Assembly (NCBI GenBank): GCA_022749755.1
Contig: CM040443.1
Coordinates: 8,095,744 to 8,159,743, forward strand
Direction: 5' to 3'
Source: Azadirachta indica
Taxonomy: Eukaryota > Streptophyta > Magnoliopsida > Sapindales > Meliaceae
Length of the DNA: 64,000 nt
Below the pieces are notes generated by a model. It did no database searches, was not told where the DNA came from, and saw nothing but the letters and a program-made list of their open reading frames with translations. Shown one piece after another: positions 37,294-49,411 of the stretch (the first letter of the stretch is position 1; each line of letters opens with the position of its first letter). Position numbers and translations under genes: made by a program.

Positions 37294-38437
37294 ATGGATA
37301 ATTCCCAGATTGCAGAGGAAGGCTTGAACTGGAACGAATGGGAGGAAATCCAATCACCTTCTCAGAGTACACTGCCCACAATCCCAGCAAGAGAATGGGA
37401 TATGGTTGTCATTAGAGACAATTATCTTCAGGATAGCCTTTCTTTCTTTCCTCCAAGCCAACACGAAGGATTAGCAACCCGCTCAGAAGATGAAAAACCA
37501 AATTCACTGTCGTCATCAGCTTCGTCGTTTTCTTCTTCATCTAATGGTTTAGCTACGGATAAAAGTTCACGCTCAGATTTGAGGCCACGTTTTACGATTC
37601 TGGGTTCTGGGATGCTTAGATTTGCAGCTAAGGTTCGTTACTTTGCTGTGCATATTGGGCGTTTTTGGTCATTTGCAACGGTGACTGGAGTTCTAGCAGC
37701 GTTGTTGATGTCGTTGGTGTATGCAAAAGTGCGGGGTTGGCGCAGAAGAGTTCAGGAAGAGAACAACCGTCTGATCCTTTTAATCAAAGAAAAAGACCAG
37801 GTTCTCTGAATTCACCTTTTATAGCACTGGTTTTGCTCTATATAATTTACTAAATTTATGCGTATTATCTGATTATAAATGTCTTATGATCGGTTAATCT
37901 TGCAACTAAAAGATTTTGCAAGTGTTTGAGAAATGCCTGAAAGAAAGAGATTTTTACATGAATGAATCATGGTTCATGCCTCTAAAATGTTGTTTGTTTC
38001 GAGCTATAATGAGTAACAAACAGCTAAAGCTTGCTGAATTCTATGATGGAATTGGTTATCCTCAAGTCTGCTTCATCAGAAGCATGGGAAAGTCCTCTGC
38101 TTTTCTATGCGAATTGATTATCTGAATTCTTGAATAAAATGTTTCAAATTCTGCCTGTTGAATTCTTGTTGGGTTTGCCCTTGGTGTGTTATATTTTGCG
38201 CAATCAGATCTGCCTTTGCTCTTATCTCCATTGTAACAGGATATGCATGGAAAATTCTTAGGCATCAAACACTAGCCGTTGTTGATTCACTATTCACTGT
38301 GTCTGTATAATCTCTCTCTTACGATCTTACCATTTAAATTGATTCTGCAGAAAATTACCCAGCTGTTCCTTCAAATTGCCCAGATGAATGAATTATTATC
38401 AGCACGCCGCAAGGTCCCAGTGCTTCGAAGTGGTTGA
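37294..38437 (+). CDS. Small single-span membrane protein with C-terminal coiled coil, family not recognised
   Basis: Seen: two exons, 37294-37800 and 38351-38437, give 197 residues. The N-terminal 60 residues are acidic with two Trp-containing motifs (NWNEWEEIQSP and REWDMVVI); a Ser-rich stretch lies at 70-85; one hydrophobic helix lies at about 125-145 (ATVTGVLAALLMSLVYAKV); then a basic, helical, coiled-coil-like tail rich in Lys, Glu and Leu ending RKVPVLRSG. The topology suggests a cytosolic N-terminus and a tail-side coiled coil. The donor (CAG/GTTCTC) is weak; without splicing, the frame stops after two more codons at 37809, giving 171 residues. The spliced form is preferred because the second exon continues the coiled coil in phase. 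I do not recognise the family and assign no function. Confidence 0.7.
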
Positions 38438-40004
38438 TTGATCATACACGTACAAGGTTGATCGAATTGTTGTTCAGGATTTCTCTGTGCAATATGCCTA
38501 CGACATTATCAGTTTTGGCATCAGCTTTAATACGCAGAAAGCAAGAGAAAGGGATATACCTATAGGCATAATTTATGTTAGATACTTCGATTTCTGCTTC
38601 TGTATATTCAACTGGTGACTGCACCGGTTAATACTTCTTTAATTTACATATCAATGCAGATCGAAGCTTTTCTGTTTCTTCGCCTTTGCTAGTTTATTTG
38701 ATTCTATTTTATATGGTGCTTCTCAAAATTTTGGATGATTGAATAATTTGAAACTTTTAGATACCATAAATTACCATCAAACATAGCGAACATTTCTATT
38801 AAATTGATATTTTCTGATGAAATTTATTTTTTATTTTTTCATTTCATCATTTATTGCTAAATTATATATTCCGATTCAGAAAATGAATCAATTTAGAACC
38901 TGAAGAAAAGATAAAAAAAATCTAACCGGAATATGAAACATTAAAAATTATCTAATTAGATTAATTCAATTAAAATCACCTGAAAAATTTAAATTTTAAT
39001 TGACAAATTAAAGAAAAAAAGAAATTCTTTTTAAAAAAATAAAAGGAGTTAACAAAATCCGTATTTTGGAATGACAAAGCAGCACGGTTGCTTATTCTTT
39101 CTTTCCGGTCCTTTTGATAATCGAATGATAAGTAAATCAATTAAAACCTTCGCCTAGAAATTAAAAATGATACTTTGGGGGGCATTTTCGTAATACCACA
39201 TTCAACTTTCATTTTCTCTGCTGTCTCAGGAGCGTCATTTCTTTGCTTTTCTCGATCACCCTTCTATTTTTTTTTTTTTGGTTATTCCGAGAGTCGTTCC
39301 TCGAGGGATCTCAGTCGTCGGATCCGCAAAGGTAAGCCCATTTTTCTCGATCTCACGCGTTTTACTTCATAATCCACCTCCTCAGTTCTCTTTGTCTACG
39401 GTTCTCGCTCAGTTCATCTCCCTCCGGTTCATACATTTACTTTCTGTACCGCATTTTCTGGTTCTCGATAACAAGTTCACGTATTCGAGTCTGAACTCGA
39501 GGTTCTAGTGTGGTATGACTCGCGTCTATTACGGTTTATTACTTGAATTCTCTTTGTTTGTTATTTTCTCTGAAACGACATCATTTCGCTATTGTTTGAA
39601 TTAAGCTTAAATTTGGTTCTTGGAGTGGTTTTAAAAGCTAATGTTGTTCAGTGCGTGAAAGATCTAACACTTGTTTGTTGTTCTGGCTTGCTTTTATGAT
39701 TGATTTTGATTTTTTTAAAAAAATAATTTGTTTCTTGGGAAAACTTGATTATAATTACAAACAAGAAGCTATAAGACAGTTTACAGACTCTCCTGCCAAT
39801 AAAATCCAGAAATTAGGTTTTCTTTCGTTAGCTTAGCCAGCATCTGTGCAAAGTAGTTGTTCAAAGTGAATTTATGGAAGACTGTAGTCTTTTCAATTTG
39901 TCAAATGGTTAATGAGTTATTTTCCGCGCAGTTTTGTAGGGTATGCTTTGAATGGTGCCTCTCCACATATAAAATTTAGTTTCAAGGCAGATATTTGTAC
40001 AAAT
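38438..40004. other. Intergenic region and 5' leader of GNOM
   Basis: About 1.57 kb. Positions 38800-39060 are AT-rich. The GNOM leader starts around 39200: a pyrimidine-rich exon ends in CAAAG/GTAAGCC at 39331/39332, a good donor, and a likely leader intron runs to the AG at 39931 (an alternative acceptor is at 39990). An upstream in-frame ATG at 39912 is probably intronic or leader sequence rather than the start. Confidence 0.5.
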
Positions 40005-43000
40005 ATGGGGCGTCTAAAGCTGCAATCTGGGATCAAGGCAATTGAGGAAGAACCTGAGGACTATGACACAACTTACTCTAACAAAGCTACTTTGTCATGC
40101 ATGATTAATTCAGAAGTAGGTGCTGTATTGGCAGTTATGAGAAGAAATAGAAGTGTAAGATGGGGGGGTCAGTATATGTCAGGTGATGATCAGCTAGAAC
40201 ACTCTTTGATCCAGTCATTGAAGACATTAAGGAAGCAAATCTTCTCATGGCAGCATCCCTGGCATACCATTAACCCTGCTGTTTATCTCCAGCCCTTTCT
40301 AGATGTGATTCGGTCGGATGAAACTGGTGCACCAATCACCAGTATTGCTTTGTCATCACTCTACAAAATTTTGACACTTGATGTGATTGATCAGAATACT
40401 GTTAATGTTGAAGAGGCTATGCACTTGGTAGTAGATGCTGTGACTAGCTGTAGATTTGAAGTGACTGATCCTGCATCAGAGGAAGTGGTGCTGATGAAGA
40501 TACTTCAGGTTCTTCTGGCTTGTATGAAAAGCAAATCATCTGTTGTGCTGAGTAATCAGCATGTTTGTACCATAGTAAACACTTGTTTCCGTATAGTTCA
40601 TCAAGCAGGAAATAAGGGCGAGTTGTTACAGCGTATAGCTCGACACACAATGCATGAGCTTATTAGGCGGATTTTTTCACACCTTCCAGATGTTGGTAAT
40701 TCAGAGCATGCATTGGTTAATGGAGTAGGTGCTGTCAAGCAGGAGGTATAATTACATCTTTCATCTTGCTCTTTTGTTGCAATATCTAATTTTTTCCTTG
40801 TGTTTCTACTGGTTGTTGGCAAGTGGGGAAAGAAAACAGAATATGTGGAGAAATAAAGAAATCATAGAGTTAAAGCTGTTTCATTGTTTTCTGTTTAATT
40901 GATTTAATAATGAATTTTGCTGGTAATTTTGTGTAAGCTGTCTTTCTAGCGTCCTCTGAGACGTCAAAACTGCAATTAAAGCTCTCTTCATTGCTTTTGC
41001 ATCTACCTTATTTTCTTGGTAATCAATCAACAGAAAATGTAAGATTTTCTACTGCATTTCCTGTTTTCCCTAGGTTTACTTGTCAATTTAATGGACCAAT
41101 GGAGGAAAACTTGTAATGGTTTTCAATCCAAATTTATGAATGACTGCTGCTATACATCATTTACTGCAGGTGATTGACTGGGTTTACTTTGAGTTATCGT
41201 GTGGGAGTAGGTATCTTATGTGAGTTTTATCGATTGAGAATTAAGATTTATTTTTCTTTGGTTATTATTGGCAATGAGTTACTGTGAGGATGTGTTTTAA
41301 CTCATGTTGTTTCTAGTATTTTATTGTCTGGAATAGAAAAATGCATTCCTCTTGTTATTGCCTTTTTCCTTGAGATAAGAAGCTAGTTCTGAATGATGAG
41401 GGACACTTACATGTTTCATGGTTGATGAACCATGCAGATTAGTGGGCTAGATAACGAGTATGCTTTCGGGGGTAAACAAATGGACAATGGCAATGGTGGT
41501 TCAGAATATGATGGTCAACAATCTTCTGCAAATCTTGTCTCAGCTACAGGTGTGGTAGCAACTATGGCAGAAGAAAATACGAATGGGGCTGCTACTGGAA
41601 AGGACTCTCTTTCGTATGACTTACAGCTCATGACAGAGCCATATGGAGTCCCTTGCATGGTGGAGATATTTCACTTCTTGTGTTCTTTGTTGAATGTTTC
41701 TGAGCATATGACAATGGGTCCAAGGTCAAATACTATGGCTCTGGATGAAGATGTTCCTCTTTTTGCCTTGCGCTTGATTAACTCAGCCATAGAATTGGCT
41801 GGGCCTGCCATTCGCCATCACCCAAGGTTATTGAGTTTGATTCAGGATGAACTATTTCGTAATCTTATGCAGTTTGGTTTGTCAATGAGCCCACTTATTC
41901 TTTCAATGGTATGTAGCATCGTTCTCAATCTGTATCACCATCTGCGTACTGAACTGAAACTGCAGCTTGAGGCTTTCTTTTCGTGTGTGATCTTGCGGCT
42001 TGCACAAAGTAGATATGGGGCTTCATATCAGCAGCAGGAGGTTGCCATGGAGGCTCTTGTTGACTTCTGTAGGCAGAAAACTTTTATGGTGGAGATGTAT
42101 GCAAATTTAGATTGTGATATAACCTGCAGTAATGTGTTTGAAGACCTAGCTAATTTGTTATCAAAGAGTGCATTTCCAGTGAACTGTCCTTTGTCTGCTA
42201 TGCATATCCTGGCTTTGGATGGTCTGATTGCTGTTATCCAGGGAATGGCTGAGAGAATAGGCAATGGATCTGTTAGTTCAGAGCAGAGCCCGGTCACTCT
42301 TGAAGAATATACCCCATTCTGGATGGTTAAGTGTGACAACTACAATGATCCTAACCATTGGGTTCCATTTGTTCGCCGGAGAAAGTATATCAAGAGAAGA
42401 TTGATGATTGGGGCTGATCACTTTAACCGTGACCCCAAGAAAGGTTTAGAGTTTCTCCAAGGAACGCATCTTTTGCCTGACAAACTTGATCCCCAAAGTG
42501 TGGCTTGCTTTTTCAGGTACACTGCTGGGTTAGATAAGAATCTGGTTGGAGATTTTCTTGGAAATCATGATGAATTCTGTGTTCAGGTTCTTCATGAATT
42601 TGCTGGGACTTTTGATTTCCAAGACATGAATCTGGATACTGCACTACGGTTATTCTTGGAAACTTTTCGGCTGCCCGGAGAATCACAAAAGATACAAAGG
42701 GTGCTTGAGGCATTCTCTGAGAGATACTATGAGCAATCACCACAGATTCTAGTTAATAAGGATGCTGCACTTTTGTTGTCTTATTCACTTATAATGCTTA
42801 ACACAGATCAGCACAATGTACAGGTGAAGAAAAAGATGACAGAAGAGGATTTTATTCGGAATAATAGGCACATCAATGGAGGCAGTGATCTACCACGAGA
42901 ATTTCTCTCAGAGCTTTACCACTCAATTTGCAAGAATGAGATTCGCACAACTCCAGAACAAGGTGGTGGTTTCCCTGAGATGACCCCTAGCCGCTGGATT

Positions 43001-45106
43001 GACCTAATGCACAAGTCTAAGAAAACAGCTCCATTTATTGTAGCCGATAGCAGAGCGTACCTTGACCATGACATGTTTGCAATAATGTCTGGCCCAACAA
43101 TTGCTGCTATTTCTGTTGTATTTGATCATGCAGAACATGAAGAAGTTTACCAGACATGTATTGATGGATTCTTAGCTGTTGCAAAAATTTCAGCATGCCA
43201 TAATCTGGAAGATGTACTTGATGACCTTGTCGTATCTTTGTGTAAGTTTACAACCCTTCTGAATCCATCATCTGTTGAGGAACCTGTGCTAGCTTTTGGT
43301 GATGACACAAAAGCCAGGATGGCAACTGTCACTGTTTTCACCATTGCAAATAGGTATGGGGATTATATTCGCACAGGTTGGAGAAATATCCTGGATTGCA
43401 TCTTACGATTACACAAGCTTGGTCTTCTTCCAGCTCGAGTGGCCAGTGATGCAGCTGATGAATCAGAGCTTTCTGCTGACCCTAGCCAAGGGAAGCCTAT
43501 TACAAACTCCTTATCTGCAGCTCACATGCCATCTATGGGAACGCCAAGGAGATCTTCTGGATTGATGGGCCGGTTCAGTCAACTTTTATCTCTTGACACA
43601 GAGGAGCCAAGATCACAACCTACTGAACAACAGCTTGCCGCTCATCAACGGACCCTTCAGACAATTCAAAAATGCCATATTGACAGCATATTTACAGAGA
43701 GTAAGTTTTTGCAAGCTGAATCCCTATTGCAACTTGCACGAGCACTTATCTGGGCTGCTGGGCGACCCCAGAAAGGGAACAGCTCTCCAGAAGATGAAGA
43801 TACCGCAGTTTTCTGCCTAGAATTACTCATTGCAATTACCCTGAACAACCGGGATAGGATTGTGCTTCTTTGGCAAGGTGTTTATGAGCACATAGCTAAT
43901 ATTGTTCAGTCAACTGTGATGCCTTGTGCCCTGGTAGAAAAGGCTGTTTTTGGACTCCTCCGAATCTGCCAGCGACTGCTGCCATACAAAGAGAATCTGG
44001 CTGATGAACTTTTGAGGTCACTGCAACTTGTCTTAAAGCTTGATGCTCGGGTAGCTGATGCATACTGTGAACAGATTACTCAGGAAGTCACTCGCCTTGT
44101 CAAAGCCAATGCTACTCATATCAGATCCCAGATGGGGTGGCGCACTATTACATCCCTACTTTCCATCACAGCTAGGCACCCTGAAGCTTCTGAAGCAGGC
44201 TTTGATGCACTATTGTTCATTATGTCTGAAGGAGCCCACTTGTTACCATCCAATTATGTTCTCTGTATAGATGCATCAAGGCAGTTTGCCGAGTCTCGTG
44301 TTGGACAGGCAGAGCGGTCTGTACGTGCACTAGATCTTATGGCTGGTTCTGTTGATTGTTTAGCCAGATGGTGCTGTGAAGCAAAGGAAGCAATGGGGGA
44401 GGATGAAGTTACTAAATTGTCTCAGGACATAGGGGAGATGTGGCTGAGGCTTGTGCAAGCATTGAGAAAAGTTTGTTTAGACCAGAGAGAAGATGTTAGA
44501 AACCATGCTCTCTCATCATTGCAGAAGTGCTTAACAGGAGTGGATGAGATCCAACTTCCTAATGGTTTGTGGTTACAGTGTTTTGATATGGTAATCTTCA
44601 CGGTGCTTGATGACTTACTTGAAATAGCTCAAGGACACTCCCAAAAGGACTACCGGAACATGGAAGGTACACTTATACTAGCTATGAAGCTCCTCTCAAA
44701 GGTGTTTCTACAGTTACTCCATGAGCTCTCACAGTTAACAACGTTCTGCAAATTATGGCTGGGTGTCCTTAGCCGAATGGAAAAATACATGAAGGTAAAA
44801 GTCCGAGGGAAGAAAAGTGAGAAACTTCAGGAAATAGTGCCTGACCTCCTCAAGAATACTCTACTTGTAATGAAGACAAGAGGAGTGCTTGTGCAAAGGA
44901 GTGCTTTAGGAGGAGATAGCTTGTGGGAGCTTACATGGCTTCACGTGAATAACATTGTTCCATCTTTGCAATCTGAGGTGTTTCCGGATCAAGATTCAGA
45001 TCAGTCACAACATAAGCAGAGTGATATGGTTGGAAGTTTGGTGTCTGATGAAATGGGTTCTGTTGCTTCAAATGAAACAGCAGCCTCTGAAGGTGCCGAG
45101 CCCTAA
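40005..45106 (+). CDS. GN: GNOM (EMB30), large ARF guanine-nucleotide exchange factor
   Basis: Seen: two coding exons, 40005-40745 and 41438-45106, join to 1469 residues (Arabidopsis GNOM is 1451). The start MGRLKL-SGIKAIEEEP is the family's own, which places the ATG at 40005 rather than 39912. Order: DCB dimerisation domain (about 1-246), HUS domain, Sec7 domain (about 560-760), then HDS repeats. The Sec7 glutamic finger is Glu662 (FRLPGESQKI). Met700 in SYSLIMLNTDQHN corresponds to GNOM Met696, the residue that makes GNOM sensitive to brefeldin A, so this protein should be sensitive. Known: GNOM activates ARF1-class GTPases at Golgi and endosomal membranes and is required for PIN1 recycling and embryo polarity. 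The 692-bp intron lies at the end of the DCB domain. Near-identity over the whole length makes this GNOM rather than GNL1. Confidence 0.97.
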
Positions 45107-46574
45107 GGTTAACATAGCGTGCAGTGTTTGGATGGGTAGAGTTGCTATATTTGATGGCATTCTTGTCACTATATGCTTAGACATGCAAATGTCATGGGAT
45201 TATGGCAAAGATTCACCACTTATCGCTTTTGGGAGCTTCTGGACGCAAATTAGCAAAGAAGAAAGGATGCAGACAGAATCTCAGGACACTTATTCATCTG
45301 TTCTGTTGGTTGTTGTTCATTCTTTTCATTGATTGATTCAGTGGAATCTTGGCCAAAGTGTATCGTCCATATTGGAGAATTAGTTTTCTGTGCGGATATT
45401 ATAGTTGTCTAGGCGTCTTGAAGAGCATTTTAAGGGGAAGGATTTGAACTACTTGGTTTGTATTACGAGGGAAGAAAGTCACCCATCTTCCGCCCCAAGG
45501 TATTTAGCTTACATGATTGTTTGTGGCTTGCTCACTGATGTACAGGATTAAAAAACAGTGACTCCGTACTTTATGTTAGTATATTAACTGAACACGAGAG
45601 TGAAGTATTTAGCTTTGGCTCGTGGCTTCTGCTTTTGCGATGACTCCATGTATTGGAAATTGGTGGCTAATTGAGCCCGGTTTTTTTCCATGAAGTTACC
45701 AGAATCTAATCACAATTTCCATGCCTGCTTTTATTAACGGAAAAAAAAACAAAAAATATTTGGATCACAATTTAGAACCAAAAGAGGGCTAAATTAAAAA
45801 CCGTTGTTATTTTTAGAAAAAATAGAAACGAAAGTAGTAGGGTTTGGACAAAACGTTGTGTTGCAACAGCTTACAGGGGAAGGTTTCTGGGCAGGGAGAG
45901 TCGCAAGCCAGTGAACAGTGAGAGCGGATTCGTATGCCCTACACTAGGTTGGCTTGTTCCTCCGATTGATATGTTGTTTGAGATCAAGGAATGTGGGTGG
46001 GAATTGGAAGTGAGTTGGGCCTAAGCCTAGGTTTGCTAATTTCGTTCCGTCTGCTGCCCCTGCCATTGCGTCTCCAAGTTCAGACAAGGGAGGCCTCTTC
46101 CTTCCTTTCTCACAGTTTGCAATTAAATTATCCACTATAAATATCAGAGGTGGGTAGGCCCGATGTTAGCTTCCGCTCTCTCTTCGGTAGGACCCTTATT
46201 CCTTGGTTCTGGATTGGTCCGTAGGGCTGCTTGTTGTCTGGAAGGGCGCCCTAGCCCCTAATTCTTTCTTGTCTTAAGGGCAGTGGCTAAATGAATTGTG
46301 ACTTGTGAATTTGTGAGGAGATGAAACGCACCGTTTCCTTTTAGTGAAGCAAAATCGACATCAGAGAGATCCAACTACCGTCTTTTCACAGTTTCACCGA
46401 GAATCTAGGTCTAGGTGCTGGCAATGACATTTCTCGCTGTCCAATTTACGTACAGCCAATTTGAAGAATCTTAGCTTATATCTGAAACAGTCTAATTTTT
46501 GTGATTGTATTGATCAAAGATCTAGGGTTTCAGATTTAAACCAATTCACCTGCTCAACTCGAAACTCTTCGAAA
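45107..46574. other. GNOM 3' UTR and promoter of the VTI12-like gene
   Basis: About 1.47 kb. The first 400-500 bp form the GNOM 3' UTR. Around 45900-46260 the DNA is balanced and GC-richer; a 63-codon minus-strand frame without an ATG lies there but is not supported. The leader of the SNARE gene precedes 46575. Nothing else seen. Confidence 0.45.
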
Positions 46575-48351
46575 ATGAGTGTGGTCTTCGAAGGCTACGA
46601 GCGTCAGTACTGCGAGCTCTCGACAAATCTCTTCAGAAAATGCAACTCTGCTTCTCTCCTTCCAGGTGCAGGTAGTATTGTTATTGTTGTTATTGTCCTG
46701 ATCAAGTCAAAGCATTTTTCGAATTAAGATTCGACTTCGTTGTATAAAATTTAGCTAATCTTCTTAATTTTATAACTTCGATGGATGTCGTTGATTTAAT
46801 TTTACAGATCAAAAGAAGGACAAGTTTTCGGAGATACAGTCCGGACTGGATGAGGCCGAGGCTTTGGTACTGCACGAAACATTTTTTGCTTCACGTTTAG
46901 AAATTTCAGTATTTTGATTTATAATGTGATCTTTCTTTTTTTTTTTTTCCCTTCTTTTTTTTCAGATTCGTAAGATGGACCTGGAGGCAAGAAGTTTGCA
47001 GCCGAGTGTAAAAGCTATGCTCCTTGCTAAATTAAGAGAATACAAGTCCGATTTGAATAAGTTGAAGAGAGAATTCAAAAGAATTTCTTCTCCTAATGCC
47101 CACGAAGAGTTGTTGGAGTCTGGAACAGCCAATGCACATGCGGTAACCTTGTCATTTTGTAATCGCTTATTTCTGCTTTAGATTACTTGTGTAACTTGGG
47201 GGAGGAGATTACTTAACTTGATGTCAACTAATCTATTCGTGGATTGTTATGCCTACATGCTTTATATCTGTTGATTTGCAATTGTTGTTTTACTAGTACA
47301 TTTTTCTAAGTAAATGTAACTATGATGGGAATCATTTGGGAGTGTTAGTGGAAAACGCAGTTCAAGTGTTTTTCTGATCTGCAAAAGGCTGCTTAGAAAT
47401 ATATCTTTCAATTGCTTCTCTGAATTCAAAAGCACTCTAACTGCTTTTCTTTAGCCTCAAAAACACTTTATGTATTTCACCCAAACATTAGACAAGAGAC
47501 AGAAAACCTTTTCCGGAAATACCAAAAGCAATGTCAAATGCATTACTAGTGTTGGTGGCTGCAGTTTTGCTAATGGATGAGAATTTTGAGCAATAATTAT
47601 TGATTTATCACTATATGTTGAAGTTCCTTTTAGTTTGTTGAATTTTGCTGGAATGGTGATTTATGAGTTTGTTTGATGTCTTGCTACTTGAACAATGTGC
47701 ATGCCAGATGAATTGGAGATGTTCATGTATCTTCGCTGGAGAAATTTTAGTGACTGTTAACCAATGCTGCAGGTTTCTGGGGAGCAGAGGGAACAAATGG
47801 CCATGTCAGTGGAGAGATTGAATCAGTCTGGTGAAAGAATTAAGGAGAGTAGAAGAATCTTGCTGGAGACTGAGGAGCTTGGCATCTCAATTGTGGAAGA
47901 TCTACATCAACAGCGTGAAACACTTTTACATTCTCGTAACAAGGTATTTTTGCTTGACCTTTTTCCTTTTGGGTCTTTGTTCTATACCTCAAGAGTTTGA
48001 GTTATTTCTGGTTTTCATTATGACAATTGGGAGACCATGAACGAGGCTCTCTTGGGTATCATTTTGGGTGCTTAAATGAGAAAAAGATCATTTGTAACCA
48101 TTCTTGTTGATAAGCCAAGGACTCTACATGATGCAGCAAAAGTTGTGGTTTGTTGATCTATGATTTTTCTGATTTTATCTTTACTCCTTTTGTAGCTTCA
48201 TGGGGTAGATGATGCCATCAGCAAGAGCAAGAAGGTTTTATCTGCCATGTCGCGGAGGATGAGTAGGAACAAATGGATAGTTGGCTCCATAATTGCAGCT
48301 CTTGTCATTGCCATTCTCTTCATCCTCTATTTTAAGCTTTCACACCACTAA
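46575..48351 (+). CDS. VTI12: VTI12-like Qb-SNARE (vesicle transport v-SNARE)
   Basis: Seen: five exons, 46575-46671, 46808-46866, 46966-47142, 47773-47943 and 48196-48351, join to 219 residues (Arabidopsis VTI12 is about 222). The N-terminus (FEGYERQYCELSTNL) starts the three-helix Habc-like domain; a SNARE motif runs at about 130-190 (MSVERL through HQQRETLLHSRNK) with the usual central Gln, and a C-terminal membrane anchor (IVGSIIAALVIAIL-like) ends six or seven residues before the stop. Known: VTI12 pairs with SYP4 and SYP6 partners and VAMP727/YKT6 at the trans-Golgi network and vacuole, and acts in storage-protein traffic and autophagy. GNOM upstream is also an endomembrane-trafficking gene. 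Intron 3 contains a probable MITE. Confidence 0.95.
47335..47485. mobile_element. Probable hAT-type MITE in VTI12 intron 3
   Basis: A short element-like block starts TTTGGGAGTGTTAGTGG and ends CAAAAACACTTT...CACCCAAA; the two ends are imperfect inverted repeats of about 35 bp (TTTGGG-GTG ... AAGTGTTTTT). Total length is about 150 bp. Target duplications are not clear, so the boundaries are approximate. Confidence 0.4.
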
Positions 48352-49411
48352 TCGATCAAGTAGGATGAAAGTTCTCTGTTGCTTTATGTCAATGTTGTAT
48401 ATAGCTACCAACCATTTAATAGGTGTTTATGCCCCATTTTCGGTCATGTTTTTATGTACTTCAACGGCATGTGGGTTGTATCTTTGTCATTTCTTAATTT
48501 TTATGCATTATCTTTACCTATTGAACAACTTTACCTTCTTTGCATGTATTATTGTGCAATTGTTTTGCTTAATTCATTTGATCGGATCTCGAGACTGAAT
48601 GGTACACGTTGAAGAATATATTTTTCAGTTTGCCAATCTTCATTCTGTTCTCATTTATTTCTGGTGCAAAATAAATCTATATTCTACGAGGAATTATGTT
48701 ACTATACAGTCTTTGTGTGGTACATATATGAGAGATAAGGGCTCTTGAAAATAATTCATGAGTTATTCCCGCTTTAAATTAGTACTCAAGTACAAATGCA
48801 ATAATTTCATTTATAAAACCCTACGATGTAACTCTGCTCTCGTATGAAATCTACAAACCTATTTGACGAGGTAGAAAATAAGTTCTGTAAGGATTGACAG
48901 CGGCACGGCAACCACGAAGAATTACGAGGTTTCCACTCTTTTACGCATAGATAATGAAAATAAAATGAACTGCAATTAAACTTTGACCGAATTGTAACCT
49001 AATTTTTTCAATCTGTTTATTCGATTTTGCAATATAATCACGGTCGCTACACGTGGATAAGGAACCGCCTGATCACATTAATCTCCCACATCGTATTTTC
49101 TTCTATTTTCGGCCGGTACTCCGAGTTTGACTCGTCCGTTTCACATAGGCCTAAACTCCACCGGACCCCACCACAGAAAATATCCCAACGGATTTCACTG
49201 ACTTAGTTCACAAACCCAAGTTTCCTTCTCCTGCCTGACTTTCCTTTCCATTCCGTTCCCGTTGTCCATTACTCAGTCTTACACGCCGAGAAATCCTCCT
49301 AATTTCCTTCCTTCCACAAGCACGCCCACCAAGTGTACGTACAAAATCTGAATAACTTTTCAGCAAGAGCGAGCGAGTGATCAAAGTTAGGTGAGTTCAA
49401 ACCAAATCAAA
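48352..49411. other. Intergenic region and leader of the plastid-protein gene
   Basis: About 1.06 kb. The left 350 bp are probably the VTI12 3' UTR. From 49050 to 49400 the DNA is CT-rich, as expected for a leader and core promoter. No coding sequence or repeat seen. Confidence 0.45.

Noticed and set aside
39912..40004. Upstream in-frame ATG extending GNOM by 31 residues
   Set aside because: The family starts exactly at MGRLKL, and a plausible leader-intron acceptor lies at 39931, inside this extension.
45944..46135. 63-codon minus-strand frame between GNOM and VTI12
   Set aside because: It starts at GTG, not ATG, lies in the VTI12 promoter, and its product resembles nothing known to me.
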